The translations under genes and the position numbers were made by a program. A stretch of DNA of 64,000 bases, taken from the NCBI GenBank assembly GCA_038496675.1, contig CM076650.1, positions 9,108,269 through 9,172,268 on the forward strand, read 5' to 3'. The stretch comes from Rachycentron canadum. Its lineage: Eukaryota; Chordata; Actinopteri; Carangiformes; Rachycentridae. Positions 1 through 12,836 of the stretch are shown here, in pieces; position 1 is the first letter of the stretch, and the number at the start of each line of letters is the position of its first letter. Under the pieces are notes generated by a model. The model worked only from the letters and a program-made list of their open reading frames with translations. It was not told the DNA's origin and did not search any database.

Positions 1-1014
1 ACTAATAGTTTTTCAAGGAACTTTTCTAAATATCCAATTATAGCCTGCAAATATGATCTTATCATCTGCTGAGAATAAAACAACCCAATAATACCCATCC
101 TTTCAGTAATTCCCAGCAATGACATTATCTAGATATTATGTAGCCAAATTTTACACAACCAAATGTATAATATGCGTTTTCAAGATTTCCATACAGCTAC
201 AATTTCTGTATTCTGATGGCTGTATTGAGCCATGATTTCTTGGTAAACTTAAAATGCAAGCCAAATGTGATTATAACAAAAATATAACATGGAATATTAC
301 ACAAATATAACTAGTTGTGATTCAAAAATGTAAACACTTCTGTGGCTCATGAGTTGAAATAAAATAACTTTTTTTAAATAGCACACAAAATGATTCTCTT
401 ACATTCTGTCCACTATGGTTTGGCATATCAAGATGCTGATTACACAACATGATTATTGCTTAACTTATTGGGCACTGAGCTATTGATTTAATAACTTTTT
501 AAAAATGGTGTGGTACGTGATGTCAATAAAATGCACCTGTGTTTGTCAGTCTGTAGCTTGTGCTTGCAAATATCCTAACCACATTTACTATGGTGCACTC
601 AGCAGTTACTATAATACATATTTTGAGCCACCTTTTATTGTGACCAGCCCAAGACACACTGTTACAAAAGTCAGGCTGTGTAAGCAGCATCTGAATATGC
701 CACACCTGTGAGGGGGATGGATCATCAAGAACTGTGAACTAAATATAAGAAAGTTAGGCCTGCTGTGTGTAGGGGGGAAAAAAAGCATTTTTTGGGGAGT
801 AAAGCCAATAGTCTTGCATTTATACTTTTGTCCAGTATAAATTAGCCTCGTTTCTGTCAAATGTTTCTGTCTGCCATCTTAGTTTGATGAGCAAATGCGG
901 AGCCGTTTTCTTAATTTTCCCAGAATTTGAGCAAAGACATTGAATTGTTTTCCAGTTTCACAGAAAAATATTTGAAGAAACTGGAAATGTCTCCTGAGCC
1001 TTTTTTTTTTTTTG
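1..1014. other. AT-rich non-coding DNA
   Basis: I see no gene, RNA or recognisable mobile element here. The short open frames around 505-860 overlap on both strands and have no family features. A 13-T run at 1001-1013 marks the left border of the CpG-rich stretch that follows. Confidence 0.6.
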
Positions 1015-1407
1015 GCTAACGCGGCGCCTGTTGCTAGTGTTCATTTTGACATGGTATTAACGACGAAACACTTTGAGGTACGGTGGCCAGACAGCCACGT
1101 TTTCCGGGAACAGTCCACGTTTATCCCCGGAGATATCTCCGCTTTTAAGTTTAGATTAAAACCAGTGCAAAGAGAAAGACGACCGGCAGAGCAGATGGAT
1201 GTAGCATTAGCTTCTCCTAGCAAACATGGAGGGATGGCGGTTAACAGGAGCCGCTCCACAAATTAAACTGAAACCGTTAAAAGAGTTATCCAATCAGATC
1301 GCTCCCTTTTTGTTACTAGGCAGAGAGAAAGGTTACCTGGCTCACTCATTGGTTAGGAGGATAACCGGAAGTAAACCAATGATAACAAACGCCGAAAGCC
1401 CGCCAAA
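1015..1407 (+). promoter_or_regulatory. CpG-rich promoter with CCAAT and ETS sites
   Basis: CpG dinucleotides are dense here and scarce in the flanks. Three CCAAT boxes lie within about 90 bases: CCAATCAG at 1290-1297, an inverted one (ATTGG) at 1348-1352, and CCAATGAT at 1376-1383. An ETS/GABP-type site, CCGGAAGT, sits at 1365-1372. There is no TATA box. NF-Y and ETS sites clustered just upstream of a CpG-rich first exon are typical of broadly expressed vertebrate promoters. I infer transcription to the right, starting around 1380-1400, because a candidate coding exon with a good donor begins at 1408. A second transcript going left is possible but I see no exon for it. The open frames crossing this stretch on both strands are probably by-products of the higher GC content. 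Confidence 0.55.
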
Positions 1408-1578
1408 ATGACAGTTTTCATATTGGAAGAAATTGCAGCTCAACCGGTGTCGTGGACTTCAGGGACAATACTCACAACTTGGATTACTTTAATGAAAGAC
1501 GCATTTGATTTGTGGACACTTATGGACCAAAGGAATATAAGGAATCAAGGAAGAAGGCCGGATTCCATCTCTTCAAAG
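1408..1578 (+). CDS. candidate first coding exon, protein not recognised
   Basis: The frame opens with ATG at 1408 (A at position -3) about 35 bases after the ETS site. It runs 57 codons to AAG|GTAGGG, a good splice donor at 1579-1580, giving a phase-0 junction. The peptide starts MTVFILEEIAAQPVSW and ends in a basic stretch (NIRNQGRRPDSISSK). I see no signal peptide or domain, and I do not recognise the sequence. Without splicing the frame would continue 21 codons to a stop at 1644 through AT-rich sequence, which argues that coding ends at the donor. A later in-frame ATG at 1519 has a weaker context. It may instead be a 5' untranslated exon or a non-coding RNA exon, since the frame is short and unrecognised. 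The promoter context is better supported than the coding claim, and I found no partner exon downstream. Confidence 0.3.
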
Positions 1579-4500
1579 GTAGGGAGGGAGTCGCCATTTT
1601 TATTTATTTATATTTTTAACCTTCTTGCAGGTATATGCTGGTAAAACTGAACTAACTAGTACTTACTGCACTCATGGTTTCTGTAAAAGTGTAAAAGAGT
1701 GAACAGGAGCTGGCGTTGTGAATCATTAATACTGACATTTCTATCCTTATGCATTTTGACATTACACGACACGTACAAGCTTTGAGCTGGTTGCCAGCAA
1801 TCAGGTGGTTTTAAGTGGCTCACCCCTCTCAGGTGTTTTTTTTCCCCTCTCTCTCTGTGGAAAAATAACTACAATGACAATCATTGGTCAGCTCTTTTTC
1901 TGTATGGATAGTGAATCATAATATGCCAATCAGGCTGAGTGGGGACAGGAGGGTTTCCTTCTGTTTCAAATGGCCCCTGTAATGTTAGTTTCCCATAGAT
2001 CTGCACTGAATGGAGTCTCAAAAATAACATGATCTTCACATAATGATTCCTTTTCTTGATTCCTTCATTTTATCAGTCAACCTTCACATTATTTAATACA
2101 GTAACGTCTAACATCTAACATGGTCAAAATACATGAAACCCAAAATGTCCCTGAATTCTGGTCACCTGCCTAAAAGTAAACTAATACAACAACCTCTAAC
2201 CTCTAGCTTTTGGATTGGCCCTCTGGACCCCTGACTTGAACATCATTGAAACTCGACTTGATAGTTTTAATGTCTGGTTGCTGTCTGCTTTTCACTTCTA
2301 AAATAAACACAATATCTCATTTACCCACGGGTGCCCAGACCTAAGCATACAACTGTAGGTAACTTGATTCCAACTAAAATGCAACTGACTAACTCTGGCC
2401 ACCAAGTAGCATCTTATTTTGAGAATTTTTGTTTTCTCAAAAATGTCTGCAAAGTAATGTTTGTGGTAAACTTGGTTTTAAGATAGTTTCAGATGTAGAA
2501 AAAAAATGGGCCGTTTGTTTGTATCACTCTGAGTTTTATTAATTCTGGATAATTCAGTTTATGTTCACCCTTGGTCTTACTTTTCCAAGTTTCAGTTTTC
2601 ACCATAGAGCTTTATGCAGCTTGGTGTGTGAGGGGAAAATATACCCCCAAAGCAAAATCTCCAAAAAGGTCTCAGTAAGAGTGGAAGAGCAGTTTAGAAA
2701 CACTGCCCAAAGCCAACACTTTCACTTATTCCCCTATTTTGAATTCTACCTGTATTGACCACTAGATGGGGCTGTTGTTTGAAGAACTACCTGGCTCCCC
2801 TCAGCCCATATACTTCCTGCGGCCCACACCCTCCAGTGCAGTCACTTCTCCTGACATCCTTCTGTCTGAAGCTCTGCAATGCTGTGGCAGCCTCAAGTAC
2901 GTTTACAATACCGTCACCTTCCAATGCCAAGCTGCTGTTCTTTTCTTTTACTATATGATTTTGTAATTTAGATGCCTTTGCTTTAAAGTTAAACGTTCAT
3001 ATGTGGCTTTTTATCAGCAGAGTATGTACATTGAGTAAATTCATTATACGTTTGTTTAACACACTATCTCATGGAGTGGTCTCTCCACTGGCAGGATGCC
3101 TTCCAGGTTTTTTAAGGGATATATGGGGATAAAAAAAATAGTCTTATTTACACTTTGTTTATTTTTACATGTAGTAATCAAAACTCAGCATTTCTAGTTA
3201 TATGTCCTAGAGCACTGCACTTTAACACATATTTATATACATACTTTACTTCAGTCAATAAATATAATTGCATTGGATAGTCCGAGGGTTGGTTTGCCTG
3301 AAAGGGGAGCTTCTTACCGTGCGATCCAGAGACCCTCAGAGATTCCTGAGTGGATTTCAGATATTATTCTCTTTTTTGGGAGATGAGAGGTTAGCAACAG
3401 CAGTTCTATTATTGATCACATAACATAACATAATCTGATTTTGAATCTGAAACCATTTGCATCTCTTCAAGGCTTTGCATGAGTATTCAAGTATGCATAG
3501 TTTGCAGTGTCGCTTGGTACCAGCCATTTACTATAGATTTATGCGTTCAGTACTGGCTTCCAGTTTACTCAAATGTAACATATGGGCTGACTTGTCTCAC
3601 GGTCACATCTAATCCCATAAATCTGTACTACTTCACATCTTGAGATATACTTTATCCTACATAAGCCTCTTTTATATCAGTGACTGTATGTAACCTGTTA
3701 ATGGCTGTGCAAATAACCTCATTAAAGCAAATGCCATTGTTATATTGATGTAGGATTATAATTGCTTCTGTGACATGCAGCAGATTGTAAAATGTTGCCA
3801 TCAGGGAGCTTCATACTTGGATCAAATGGAATTTTAAAAAATGTTCATGTCACTCAGATGTGGCTGATCGGATGGCAGGTTAACATATGGCAGTTGACAG
3901 GTTTTGACTCATTTTCTTTTTAAATTGCTCCCTTTTCAGTGTTCATCTGAATGACTTTTTTTTTATATGCTTGATGTGTGAGAACTAGATTACTGATAAT
4001 GTCATCATCCAAGCCCATGCCAGGGTTATTTTCATTTTATACTTGATCATGGGGACCTGAACAACATCTCCCCATCTGTCAGCATGTTCTCAAGACTGCT
4101 ACGAACATGTAACATAAATATTGATGTAAATGTGCGCAGTTTCTTCTATCATTTGCCACCCATCAGTTTTTCATCCTTTCAATTTTTAACAACCATTTCA
4201 ACAGCATTATAAGAGAAAACTATAATTACCACCTCAGTTGTTTGCTTCAGACTAGTCTCAGGTTACATCTCTGTTTATCCAGAATTGCATAAGACATTAA
4301 CCATTTGTGTGAAACCGTGTTGTAATGGCTGTCTGAAGCCTTGAGCTATAGCTAAAATATTTTGTGCAGTCACGCTGACCTTGACCTTTGAACTTTTGAC
4401 CTCAAGTCAGTTCATCTTTGAGTCCAAATGATTGTTAGTCTCAAATGTGAAGAAAATCCTCAAGGCATTCCCGAGATGTTGCGCTCAAAAGAACATGACA

Positions 4501-5628
4501 TAGGGACAACCCAAAAACATAATGCCTCTGCAACCAGCTGTTGCCGGCACAGAGGCTTGAAAATGGATCAAAAGAATCATATGTCCCAACTCAGTGAGCC
4601 TATTCACCTGTTAATGGCTGTAATTCCAGGAAACAATATACTACATACACTATACATCATGGGCATTTTAGCTTTGGTGTTTAGGTCTTGGTAAGCAAAT
4701 GCATTATCCTTTATTTACTCCTTATTCTTTATTAATTTGAAAGCTTCTAGCTGTTTTGTTGTGAGAAAAGCATCTTAATCACTGTGTGTCACAACAATGA
4801 ATTGTTTGACACTGCAACAGAGTTTGAATTTGCCCTGTTTGTTTACACGTATGCGTCTACCTACACAGGCATAGTTGTGTGATGGTGCAGCCTGGGGAGC
4901 CTCTATGCAGTATCTTTGGCAGTGTGTGAGTAATGGGGCAGGGAAAGAGTCTCTGGCTTCTTAACAGGGCCAACAGAATAATTATGAGGCGAGCTGAGCG
5001 GCTGTTCCTGGGCAGCAGGGAGCCTGTGAGCTTTATTGGTCCTAGCCTGTCTTTTGGACCTCTGCCTGGACTGATGGGAGCTGTCTGCAGGGTGGTTTTG
5101 GGTGCTGTCTGGTGGGGCCAGTTACAGAAGTATGCATGTTCATGTCCATGTTTTGGTGTGGGTAGGAACAATGCCAGAGGGACATGCACATGAAATTTTG
5201 GGGGTAGGATGTAGGGGTGAGGATTTCAATGAGACAGGTTTTGTTGACAAGAGCACCATTGCACTAACAACAACATACCTCAGTAATTGATACCATTAGT
5301 ATATGCGAAAAGTCAGCGTTGTAGACTTCATGAAATTATGCAGATATGTGTCATACTAATGGGGAATTCGTACAAGTATAAAGAAACATGGCTCAAGGGA
5401 CACGTTTGCCCTAGGTGGCATCAGTGGGCTGGCAGTGCAGTTAATGGATGGGGTCGAAGCAGCTGCGTGTGTCCTGCTGATTACACTTGTAACTAGAGCG
5501 TAAACAATACCCAAGTTGATATTTAAGTGTTTTTAAAGATCAAACCGCAGGCTTTAAAAACATGACCTATTTTATAACAATTAATTACAAAAAAAAAACC
5601 ATGCAATTTTGATTATTGCCATCAACAT
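1579..5628. other. presumed intron or intergenic DNA
   Basis: I recognise no gene or repeat here. Two overlapping frames at 2755-2966 stay open together, but neither resembles a family or is bounded by convincing splice sites. The frames at 4857-5290 on both strands reflect a GC-richer patch. A CTCF-like core, CCACTAGATGGGGC, occurs at 2759-2772. Confidence 0.5.
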
Positions 5629-5757
5629 GGTTATTATCTCTGCCAATGAGGTTGCGCAAAAATTACTGAACGGATCAACACAGTGCAGGGATGGGCCATG
5701 GCCCAGAGTAGAAACCATTAAAATTTGGCACAGGCCCCTGGTCAAAGGGGTGGACTA
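5629..5757 (+). repeat. dispersed fish repeat fragment
   Basis: The text 'ttattatctctgccaatgag' followed by 'actgaacgga', 'cccagagtag' and 'taaaatttgg' follows the order of a dispersed module I know from many fish genomes ('attatctccgccaaggaggtt ... actgaacgga ... aatttgg'). It is a diverged fragment with no coding content. Identification is by recognition only. Confidence 0.5.
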
Positions 5758-6102
5758 ATGAGCTTACTTTTTCACATTGCTAAACATTGCAAGATTTGGC
5801 AGCTTTTGTCAGATTCTTAGGAAATAATGTATGATTTTAGTGCAGATCCAGACTATAATTTGTATGTCAAAGATACACTATATTGGATTGTTTGGCCTTG
5901 GTTGATGTATGCCATTCTAGTTTAAGGATTGTAACTAAGACATGCACTGACCCAGAGGTTTTACAGGCAGGAATAATACATTTGAGTGCTGTCTGATAGA
6001 CTATGAGACACTAGTTTCTAAATCTCAAGCATATTACCTTCAATTATTTACTTTAAGTAGTTGATCGGTCTATTAAATGACAAATAACTCATTATAATTC
6101 TA

Positions 6103-6220
6103 TAGAGCCCAAGGTTAGGTCTCAAATGTCTTGTTTTAGGCAATCAATTAATCAATAATCAAAATTGTTGGTGATTATTTTCTTTTGCCAGTTGTTTAGT
6201 CAAATAATTTACTAATTGTT
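6103..6220. repeat. fragment of hAT-like non-autonomous repeat
   Basis: The sequence 'gcccaaggttaggtctcaaatgtcttgttt', then 'caatcaattaatcaataatc' and 'gtttagtcaaataatt', matches part of a common fish repeat rich in ATTAATCGATT-like text. Related pieces occur at 12768-12836 and, much longer, at 34770-35050. Confidence 0.4.
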
Positions 6221-9200
6221 ATAATGCTATACTTTGTTACCACTTAATTATACATACACAGTGGGTAATATTGCTGTCTAAAACTGATGCAGTTCAATAT
6301 TCCTGAAATAAATCCTACCTTCATGAAGGTTATAATGTTCAGTTTTTGTTAAACTATTTTAGAGAAATGTTGATTCAGCTTCATTGTTATGTTGAAGGCT
6401 GCAGTTTATGGTGTTGTTGAATTGCACTTATAATATTTTGTCCAACCCATTTGTATCAGGGGGGTTGTCTATTGTATTGTATTATCACCCACTTGGATAA
6501 CAGAAAGATTCATCCAAACCACAGCTAAAACCGTTTCAACCAAAACCGAACATTACCTGTTTTTATGGATTAATTTCCGGGCTGTTGTATCATGCTGCAT
6601 TAGTCTTGTATGGGTGTACCTAATAACGTAGAAACTGTTATAACCTAACATCATTGCATAATATCAGTCTGGCTGAATTATTGTTCGGGTTCTAGCTGCG
6701 TCATTGCATCACATACAGAAATAATTAAAGAAATAATAAAGAAAAGAAATAATGCCTTTGAAGAACCAATGCAAGCAAGGTGTTTCTTTAATTGTGCTTG
6801 TACTCTCAGACATTTTCATCATAAAAATGAATCATTCATGCAGCACAAAACTACAGATTATGTAACTGTTATGACTAGTATAACTTGAAAACTTTAACTT
6901 TTCTTGGCATGTTCTTGGTGTCTCTATTTCTGCCACTATTCCTGTCTGGCTGTTGGTTGAACTGCAGTCCAACTTAACCTGTCTCTCTGAATGAATATCC
7001 TGAATCTTGGATGTACCTCTGATCAACTGCATCTCATTACAGTACTTCCTGGCAGCCCTGTACTGAGTCATGTTTACCGCATCTGTCGCACTCCTGGCAG
7101 CCAGTCTGTCATTCTCTTAACCCTCAACCCACCCAGTCAACCTCTCATCTATCTGTGTGCCATCTATCTGTCTACTTTTCTTTGTCTGACTTCCTCTCCA
7201 TCTTTTCCTCTGTCCTCTCCATTTCAAAACCATTAATCCCATAAGGTTGAAGCAATGCTATACTGAATCTGAAACAGCTCACAACATAGCATCAGTGCAC
7301 ACTGAGTTCAAATACTCAATGGTTTTTTTTTTCTGTCCACACAAAATCAATTTCTCTTCCATGTTCACAACTCTTAAATCAGCCATTAAGCAATATCCTC
7401 TTGACACTCTCCCCAAAGCATTGATAGAAATGCATATGACAGAAACAAACCTTTGGTTTTACAAAATCGAATAGAGAGCAAAATGGAGATTGTTCATCAT
7501 TGTGTGCAAGATTCTGTGTAAAACGGATGTTAAATTGAGGTTTATTTTGGTTATATCTGCTTAAATATTCAGTCTTCCATTCTTGTCAGTGCAGAGAAAG
7601 ATTGTACTGTACGTCAAGAAAGAAGCATGTTTGTTTTTTGTTGCCTGTATATTTCTAGATCAAAGCAACCGTCCTCTCCCCTGTCAAATCCCTATCACTC
7701 AGGAGCATCCTGGCCTCACCTCCCTGTGTGTGCCCTGTCTTTGACATTATACCGTGGATCTCACTTCCTGGCAGTGGGCCAGAGGAGAAAAAAGTGAATG
7801 ATTGCAGACCCTCTCTCTCTTCCCCTTGCTCCCTCGCTCTCAACAAATCTGGCTCTAATCAGATTTAGTGAGGGCTTGAGGATTGAAGTTGTTTTTTTTT
7901 TTTTGTTTTTTTTTTGCATGTGACTGCAATGTCATCAGCAGAGGTTTGGAGCAGTAAAACCATTACTGTATTGGGAAGAGTGGTAATTGTATTTAGAAAG
8001 TAGGATTCAGTGGGGAATCGTAATTCAGCTTATGGTTTGCATCATTTTTCCACTCCAGTTTCACTGCATTTATTGCACATTGGCACAGGTCCATTAACTA
8101 CACTGATGATTATTATATTACCAGAGATATAACTGCACAGTTCTATTGCTCCAGATACCAACTTTACACTTCATAACGAGGTACTATTAATTTTTAATAG
8201 CTTAAGGAATTTGCTGGAAGCTAATACTAAATTTATCCCTCCTGGTGCACTATTATCCTTGGGCTAATGTCAGTCAGTCCATGCACAATGGAATTAAATG
8301 TTGCTCAACAGTTTAGTGATTTAGTCATAGGATTTTGCTTATAGACAGCACTGTAGATAATCTCCCTCTTGGGGATGACTTGGTGATCTCCCCTCTAGAT
8401 TAGAAGTTCATGTTAGTGCAGTAGTAATTGCCATGGAGAAAGGGACCTCAGTTGTACATACTAAGATAACAATCTGTGACCATGCAGCTGCCTGACGATG
8501 GTGTGGTATTTTCTGCCTCCCAAGCGCTCACTATAGGAGTCCCTTGACTCAAATATAGATTGGCTCCTCAAGTCTGGTCTTGGATAAATCTGGATATGTT
8601 TCTGCCTCTGTCTTCACTTTTTGTTTTGTGGTGTGTCAGCTGTTCATCTGTGGAGCTGGTTGTCTTACACAGCATCTTGGAGCTCGCCAGTCTGACAGAC
8701 TGTCAGCAGCACTTGTGTCACATTATTGTCAGAAAAAATCTAAGTCAGGGAATATATCAAGTTATTGAAAAGCCATGTAAGGCTTGTTGACTTTAAGCAC
8801 CTGTGAAGAAACTTGCTGTGAAGGAAAAATCTCCCCGTTGGTGAGCTATATCATCATTGCACAGTCTTGAGTAAAATTCATTATATGTTCATAATTTAGA
8901 TGCTATTTATGCAGATTAACGATAATATCAATTACTGTGACTAAGCTGTGAGGATGTTAAGCCCAGCTTCTTCAATCGCTACTCCCTCTTGTAGGATTTG
9001 CTGTCTATAATGAGATGGAAACTGCACTGCAACACTTATACCACTTATACATTACAGATCATTAGTGCCGTGATTAGGTAATGCCACTTGTGACATGGCA
9101 GTTGAAAACACAGACACCTCATCAGATATGAGTTGCCTGAAGTGTTATTTAACAAGGGTTTGTTGGTGAGGGACACTTAAGAGGAAACTCAGCTCAGTTC

Positions 9201-10144
9201 AGCTGCTCTGTTTTCTCCCAGTGAAAACATCTATCCATCTGTGTAATAGGCCTTGTCAAAAGTTTACAGAGAATCAGCAATTCACTTTGAGACCAGGCTG
9301 CATTTGCCACTGAAAGTGACTCTGATAAACTATAAGAGTCCATTGAGGCAGTGAGCAGGCTTTGATGCATAGTGATATCTTGACAGGAGCTGTCCCCTTC
9401 TCGTTCGTTTTCCATTGTTAAGACTTAAAAGTTTTAGATGTTTTATGTCTGTGCACATTCTTCCTCCTCAATCCCATATTAGATATTTACAAATAGGAGA
9501 TTAATGCAGTAATAACTTAATTGTTATCTTTCCTCTGCTCAAAATCTAGTCAAAGTAACATTCTGCCTCATTGGACAGCTTCATGTAATGACAGTTTTTA
9601 GTCATTATTCTACCTCCCATAGGAGTTTGAGATCATTATCTGCGTTTTTGAATTCAGATATTGATCTTGTTCACGGCTCAGTTGCCAGGATATTCACAGA
9701 ATTCAGCTTTCTTCTGGATTATAGTTATTTAGTAACATCTTACCTTGGTCAGATCAGATAATGGCTGTGACTGATACTGCCATAAAGCACATTTGTGCTC
9801 TTTTTGGGTTTTATCGTTGTTGTTACTCAGTGGATCCTTAGTTTATGGCATCATTTTGTTTTCACCTATAGATCCTATAAATGTTTAAAATGTAAAATAA
9901 ACACTTATTTATATATGCCCCTTAAAAGCATAAGATTTCTTCCGGCTAATGCTTTATTTTATTTTAACACTTCAATGTGCTTTAGAAAGACTAGGGCTTG
10001 TCAGAAACATTTCTTTCCATTTTTTTTTTCGTTTTTATCATCTTAAATTGTTAAACAGAAGATGACTGTGTTTACCTCTTTCATTTTGAGGGTAAAATCT
10101 CATAAGCTGTGCGAGCCTGCCCTTTGGTGTGATTAGTGTGCCGG
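6221..10144. other. non-coding DNA, no recognised element
   Basis: The open frames here (for example 6991-7236, 8560-8790 and 9194-9415) are short, overlap frames on the other strand or in other phases, and carry no domain. A T-rich run at 7891-7915 is the only low-complexity block. I see no promoter-like or RNA-like structure. Confidence 0.5.
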
Positions 10145-10145
10145 T

Positions 10146-11007
10146 ACAGTGTATTGCTAGAAATTTACAAGAATAATAGTTAAGGCTTGTGTGGGTTGCA
10201 GTCTATGGACATATGTGAAGTGGGCACAAAGATATAGCAGTATTGATTTTTCTAACCTCAAAGTAAAAGGTAAATAAATGAACAACTGCCATTTCTTCCA
10301 TAAAGGCCAGATTTGTGCAGTGCACGACCAATAGTTGTCCTGTGGATCTCTGCAGTTCGTCCACATTCACCATGGGCCTCTTGGCTGCATCTCTGATCAG
10401 TGCTCTCCTTGTTCGGCCAGTAAGTTTAGGTGGACGGCCGTGTCTTGGTAGGTTTGCAGTTGTGCCATACTCTTTCCATTTCCGGATGATGGATTGAACA
10501 GTGCTCCGTAAGATGTTTAAAGCTTGGGAAATCTTTTTCTAGCTTAACCCTGCTTTGGACTTCTCCACAACTTTATCCCTGACCTGTCTGGTGTGTTCCT
10601 TGGACTTCATGATGCTGTTTGCTCCACAATATTCTCTTAACAAACATCTGAGGCCATCACAGAACAGCTGTATTTGTACTGAGATTAGATTACACACAGG
10701 TTGACTCTATTTAGTCATTAGGTCAACATTCGATCATTCAACAATCATTCAACTTTTGAAGGCAATTGGTTGACTCAGAGAAAAGGGGGCTGAATACTTT
10801 TGCACACCACACTTTCAGTTTTTTATTTGTAAAAAACATTTTTAAATCATGTTTATTTTCTTTGCACTTCACAATTGTGTGCCATTTTGTGTTGGGCTTT
10901 CACATAAAATTCCAATAAAATATATTTATGTTTGTGGTCGTAACGTGAAAAAATGTGGAAATGTTCACATGGGTTCATGGGTATGAATACTTTTGCAAGC
11001 CACTGTA
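10146..11007 (-). mobile_element. internally deleted Tc1-like transposon
   Basis: The right end reads 'tatgaatacttttgcaagcc' and closes with 'cactgTA' at 11001-11007, the terminal sequence of a Tc1-like family widespread in fish and amphibians. A related internal repeat, 'tgaatacttttgca', lies at about 10789. The left end may be 'TAcagtgtattgc' at 10145-10157, which matches the expected 'tacagtgccttgc' only partly, so that border is uncertain. Between the ends lies a broken transposase on the minus strand (10285-10610). Full-length Tc1-like elements are about 1.6 kb, so roughly half, including the catalytic DDE part, is missing. Confidence 0.85.
10285..10610 (-). pseudogene. Tc1-like transposase N-terminal remnant
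   Basis: Read on the minus strand from ATG at 10610, the frame begins MKSKEHTRQVRDKVVEK, the start of a Tc1-like DNA-binding domain. A TAG stop follows at residue 24 (10539-10541). The frame then resumes in register through the paired helix-turn-helix region (KKISQALNI, STVQSIIRKWKEYGTT) and the GRPPKLTGR hinge near 10420-10440. After 'LQRS' about 20 bases expected in the family are missing, which shifts the frame. Homology ends near 10285 within the 'SGLYG' region. The DDE catalytic domain is absent. This is a dead copy that could only have served as a binding or terminal remnant. Confidence 0.85.
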
Positions 11008-12640
11008 TGTCCTTGGTAACACCTGCGATATTGTAATCCATTGGTATGGGCTGGCATTGATGGCATTTCCCCATATTTCTTGTTATTTTTCTGACTAGTT
11101 GATTCATCTATTATTCAAGAAAATAATTGATACATTAATCCATAAAGAAAATGTTGGTATAGGTGTTATTGCAGTCCTTATCTAATGCAAAATTGGGATT
11201 GGTGCATCCCTCGTGTCATCAGTTATTAGGCATTAGTGCATTAGAAAGGCATATTTGTGGAAACAGATGTGGATGATGTTGAACCAGAGACCATTTTATG
11301 TGTTGCTCGATGAGTGATGTGCATGAAGCACGTGCAATAACCATTGACTTAAATACCAACTCTCAACTGCTGATTAGTAAGGTGATTTGTACAGGTGTTG
11401 TTAGCCAGTGGCACTCCAACTACTTTGTGATGCAGCTGCAAAAACATATGCTCAGAAAAGACTTCCTTGTATTGAATGTGCAAAATCCAGAACATTTTAG
11501 ATTAAATTGGCTCAGAGAGGAGAAGGAGATGGCCCCTTTGTTGCTACATTGCTCTTGTCCTTGGGGGACCGTTGCCCAATGTAGCTTTGGTTCAATATTA
11601 TTTTAAGAGCCAAACAGTGAAAAATGTCACATACATCCTTGAAACAAACACCTCTGCTTGTAAACACTGGTTAAAAGCATCACGATATTAATAAGCCTGT
11701 CTCAGTCAATATGCTTTCATACACAGTGCTGAAAACCTGCAATGCAGTCAACACTTAAGAACTTGTATACAATGTGAAAACACTTTTATTCACCAGTGAA
11801 ATGCTCTCATGCACTTGGATACAAGGACACGGTAGAAAAGTTAAAATGAATTTCTGGCAATTATAAGGTATACGGTGGTATGCGAGACAGTGTTTACCAG
11901 TGTGTCTGAAATTAATGGATTTAACACAAAAACATGTTGCACTCTTACACAGTACATACATTACACATTTTATTATTAGTTATATGCATCATATATTTTT
12001 ATTTCACTGATTAATTCAATTGATAAAGAAATTTTAGCAATTTAAGCATAAAAAGTATTAATTCTAAGGAATTGCTGAAAATATAAGGGGATTTAAATTG
12101 GTGTTGTATTATATTCAGATGCGTCTCAAATTAGGAATATACAATATATCACTGACTGAAACATTATCCAAAAAACCAGATAATTTAGATACTATTGTTC
12201 CGATGTATAAGTATTTCAACTAATGCCTGACAACGGGGACCTTTTCATTCCCACAGTAACTGCACTCTTAAGGCTAAGTAACACATAACATGTAATTTAG
12301 TCAAATTTGAATTGCCAAAAACTATCATGGCATAATAATCTATGTGGTAGAATTGTTCTGTCCATTCATATTACCAGACAGTTGGATTTTGAAGAGGCAG
12401 CAAACAGCTTCAACTTAATCCATAGTTTTTCCATCTTTGATGTTCAATCCAAAATGCTTTCACAGATTACACATCGATTATTAATCATTCAGTTTGGCTC
12501 AGATTTTACCTCATTGTGTAGAATGAAAAAAACGGCAGCAGCCTAGTTAGGGGGATCAGTGTGGCATCAGTGCATGCAGGGGACCAGATCAACCCCAGCT
12601 GAAGTTCAAGGCACAATGTGTTTTGCTTATAAATAATTTC
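11008..12640. other. non-coding DNA, no recognised element
   Basis: The 102-codon frame at 11298-11606 has no family resemblance and no supporting splice or promoter signals. Text at 11083-11143 weakly resembles the hAT-like repeat listed at 6103 and 34770. Nothing else is recognised. Confidence 0.45.
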
Positions 12641-12722
12641 AGTCTTTTATTTATATTTTTTTATATTTATATTTTATATTATTTATTTTATTATTTATAT
12701 ATATTTTTAAATTTTTTGATCT
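12641..12722. repeat. AT-rich low-complexity tract
   Basis: An irregular run of T, A, TTTA and TATTT units with almost no G or C. It is a simple-sequence region, not a functional site. Confidence 0.7.
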
Positions 12723-12767
12723 AAAATCTAATTTATTTTATGCACTTCAAATACTTAATGATACTTA

Positions 12768-12836
12768 TCTGAGAAGCTTGAACCATTTTTATTCTTGAAA
12801 ATTGACTGAAACAATTAATCAATTATTATAGTTGGC
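12768..12836. repeat. fragment of hAT-like non-autonomous repeat
   Basis: 'gagaagcttgaacca', then 'gaaaattgactgaaacaatt' and 'aatcaattattatagttggc', gives the inner part of the same fish repeat that is seen at greater length at 34770-35050. Confidence 0.5.
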
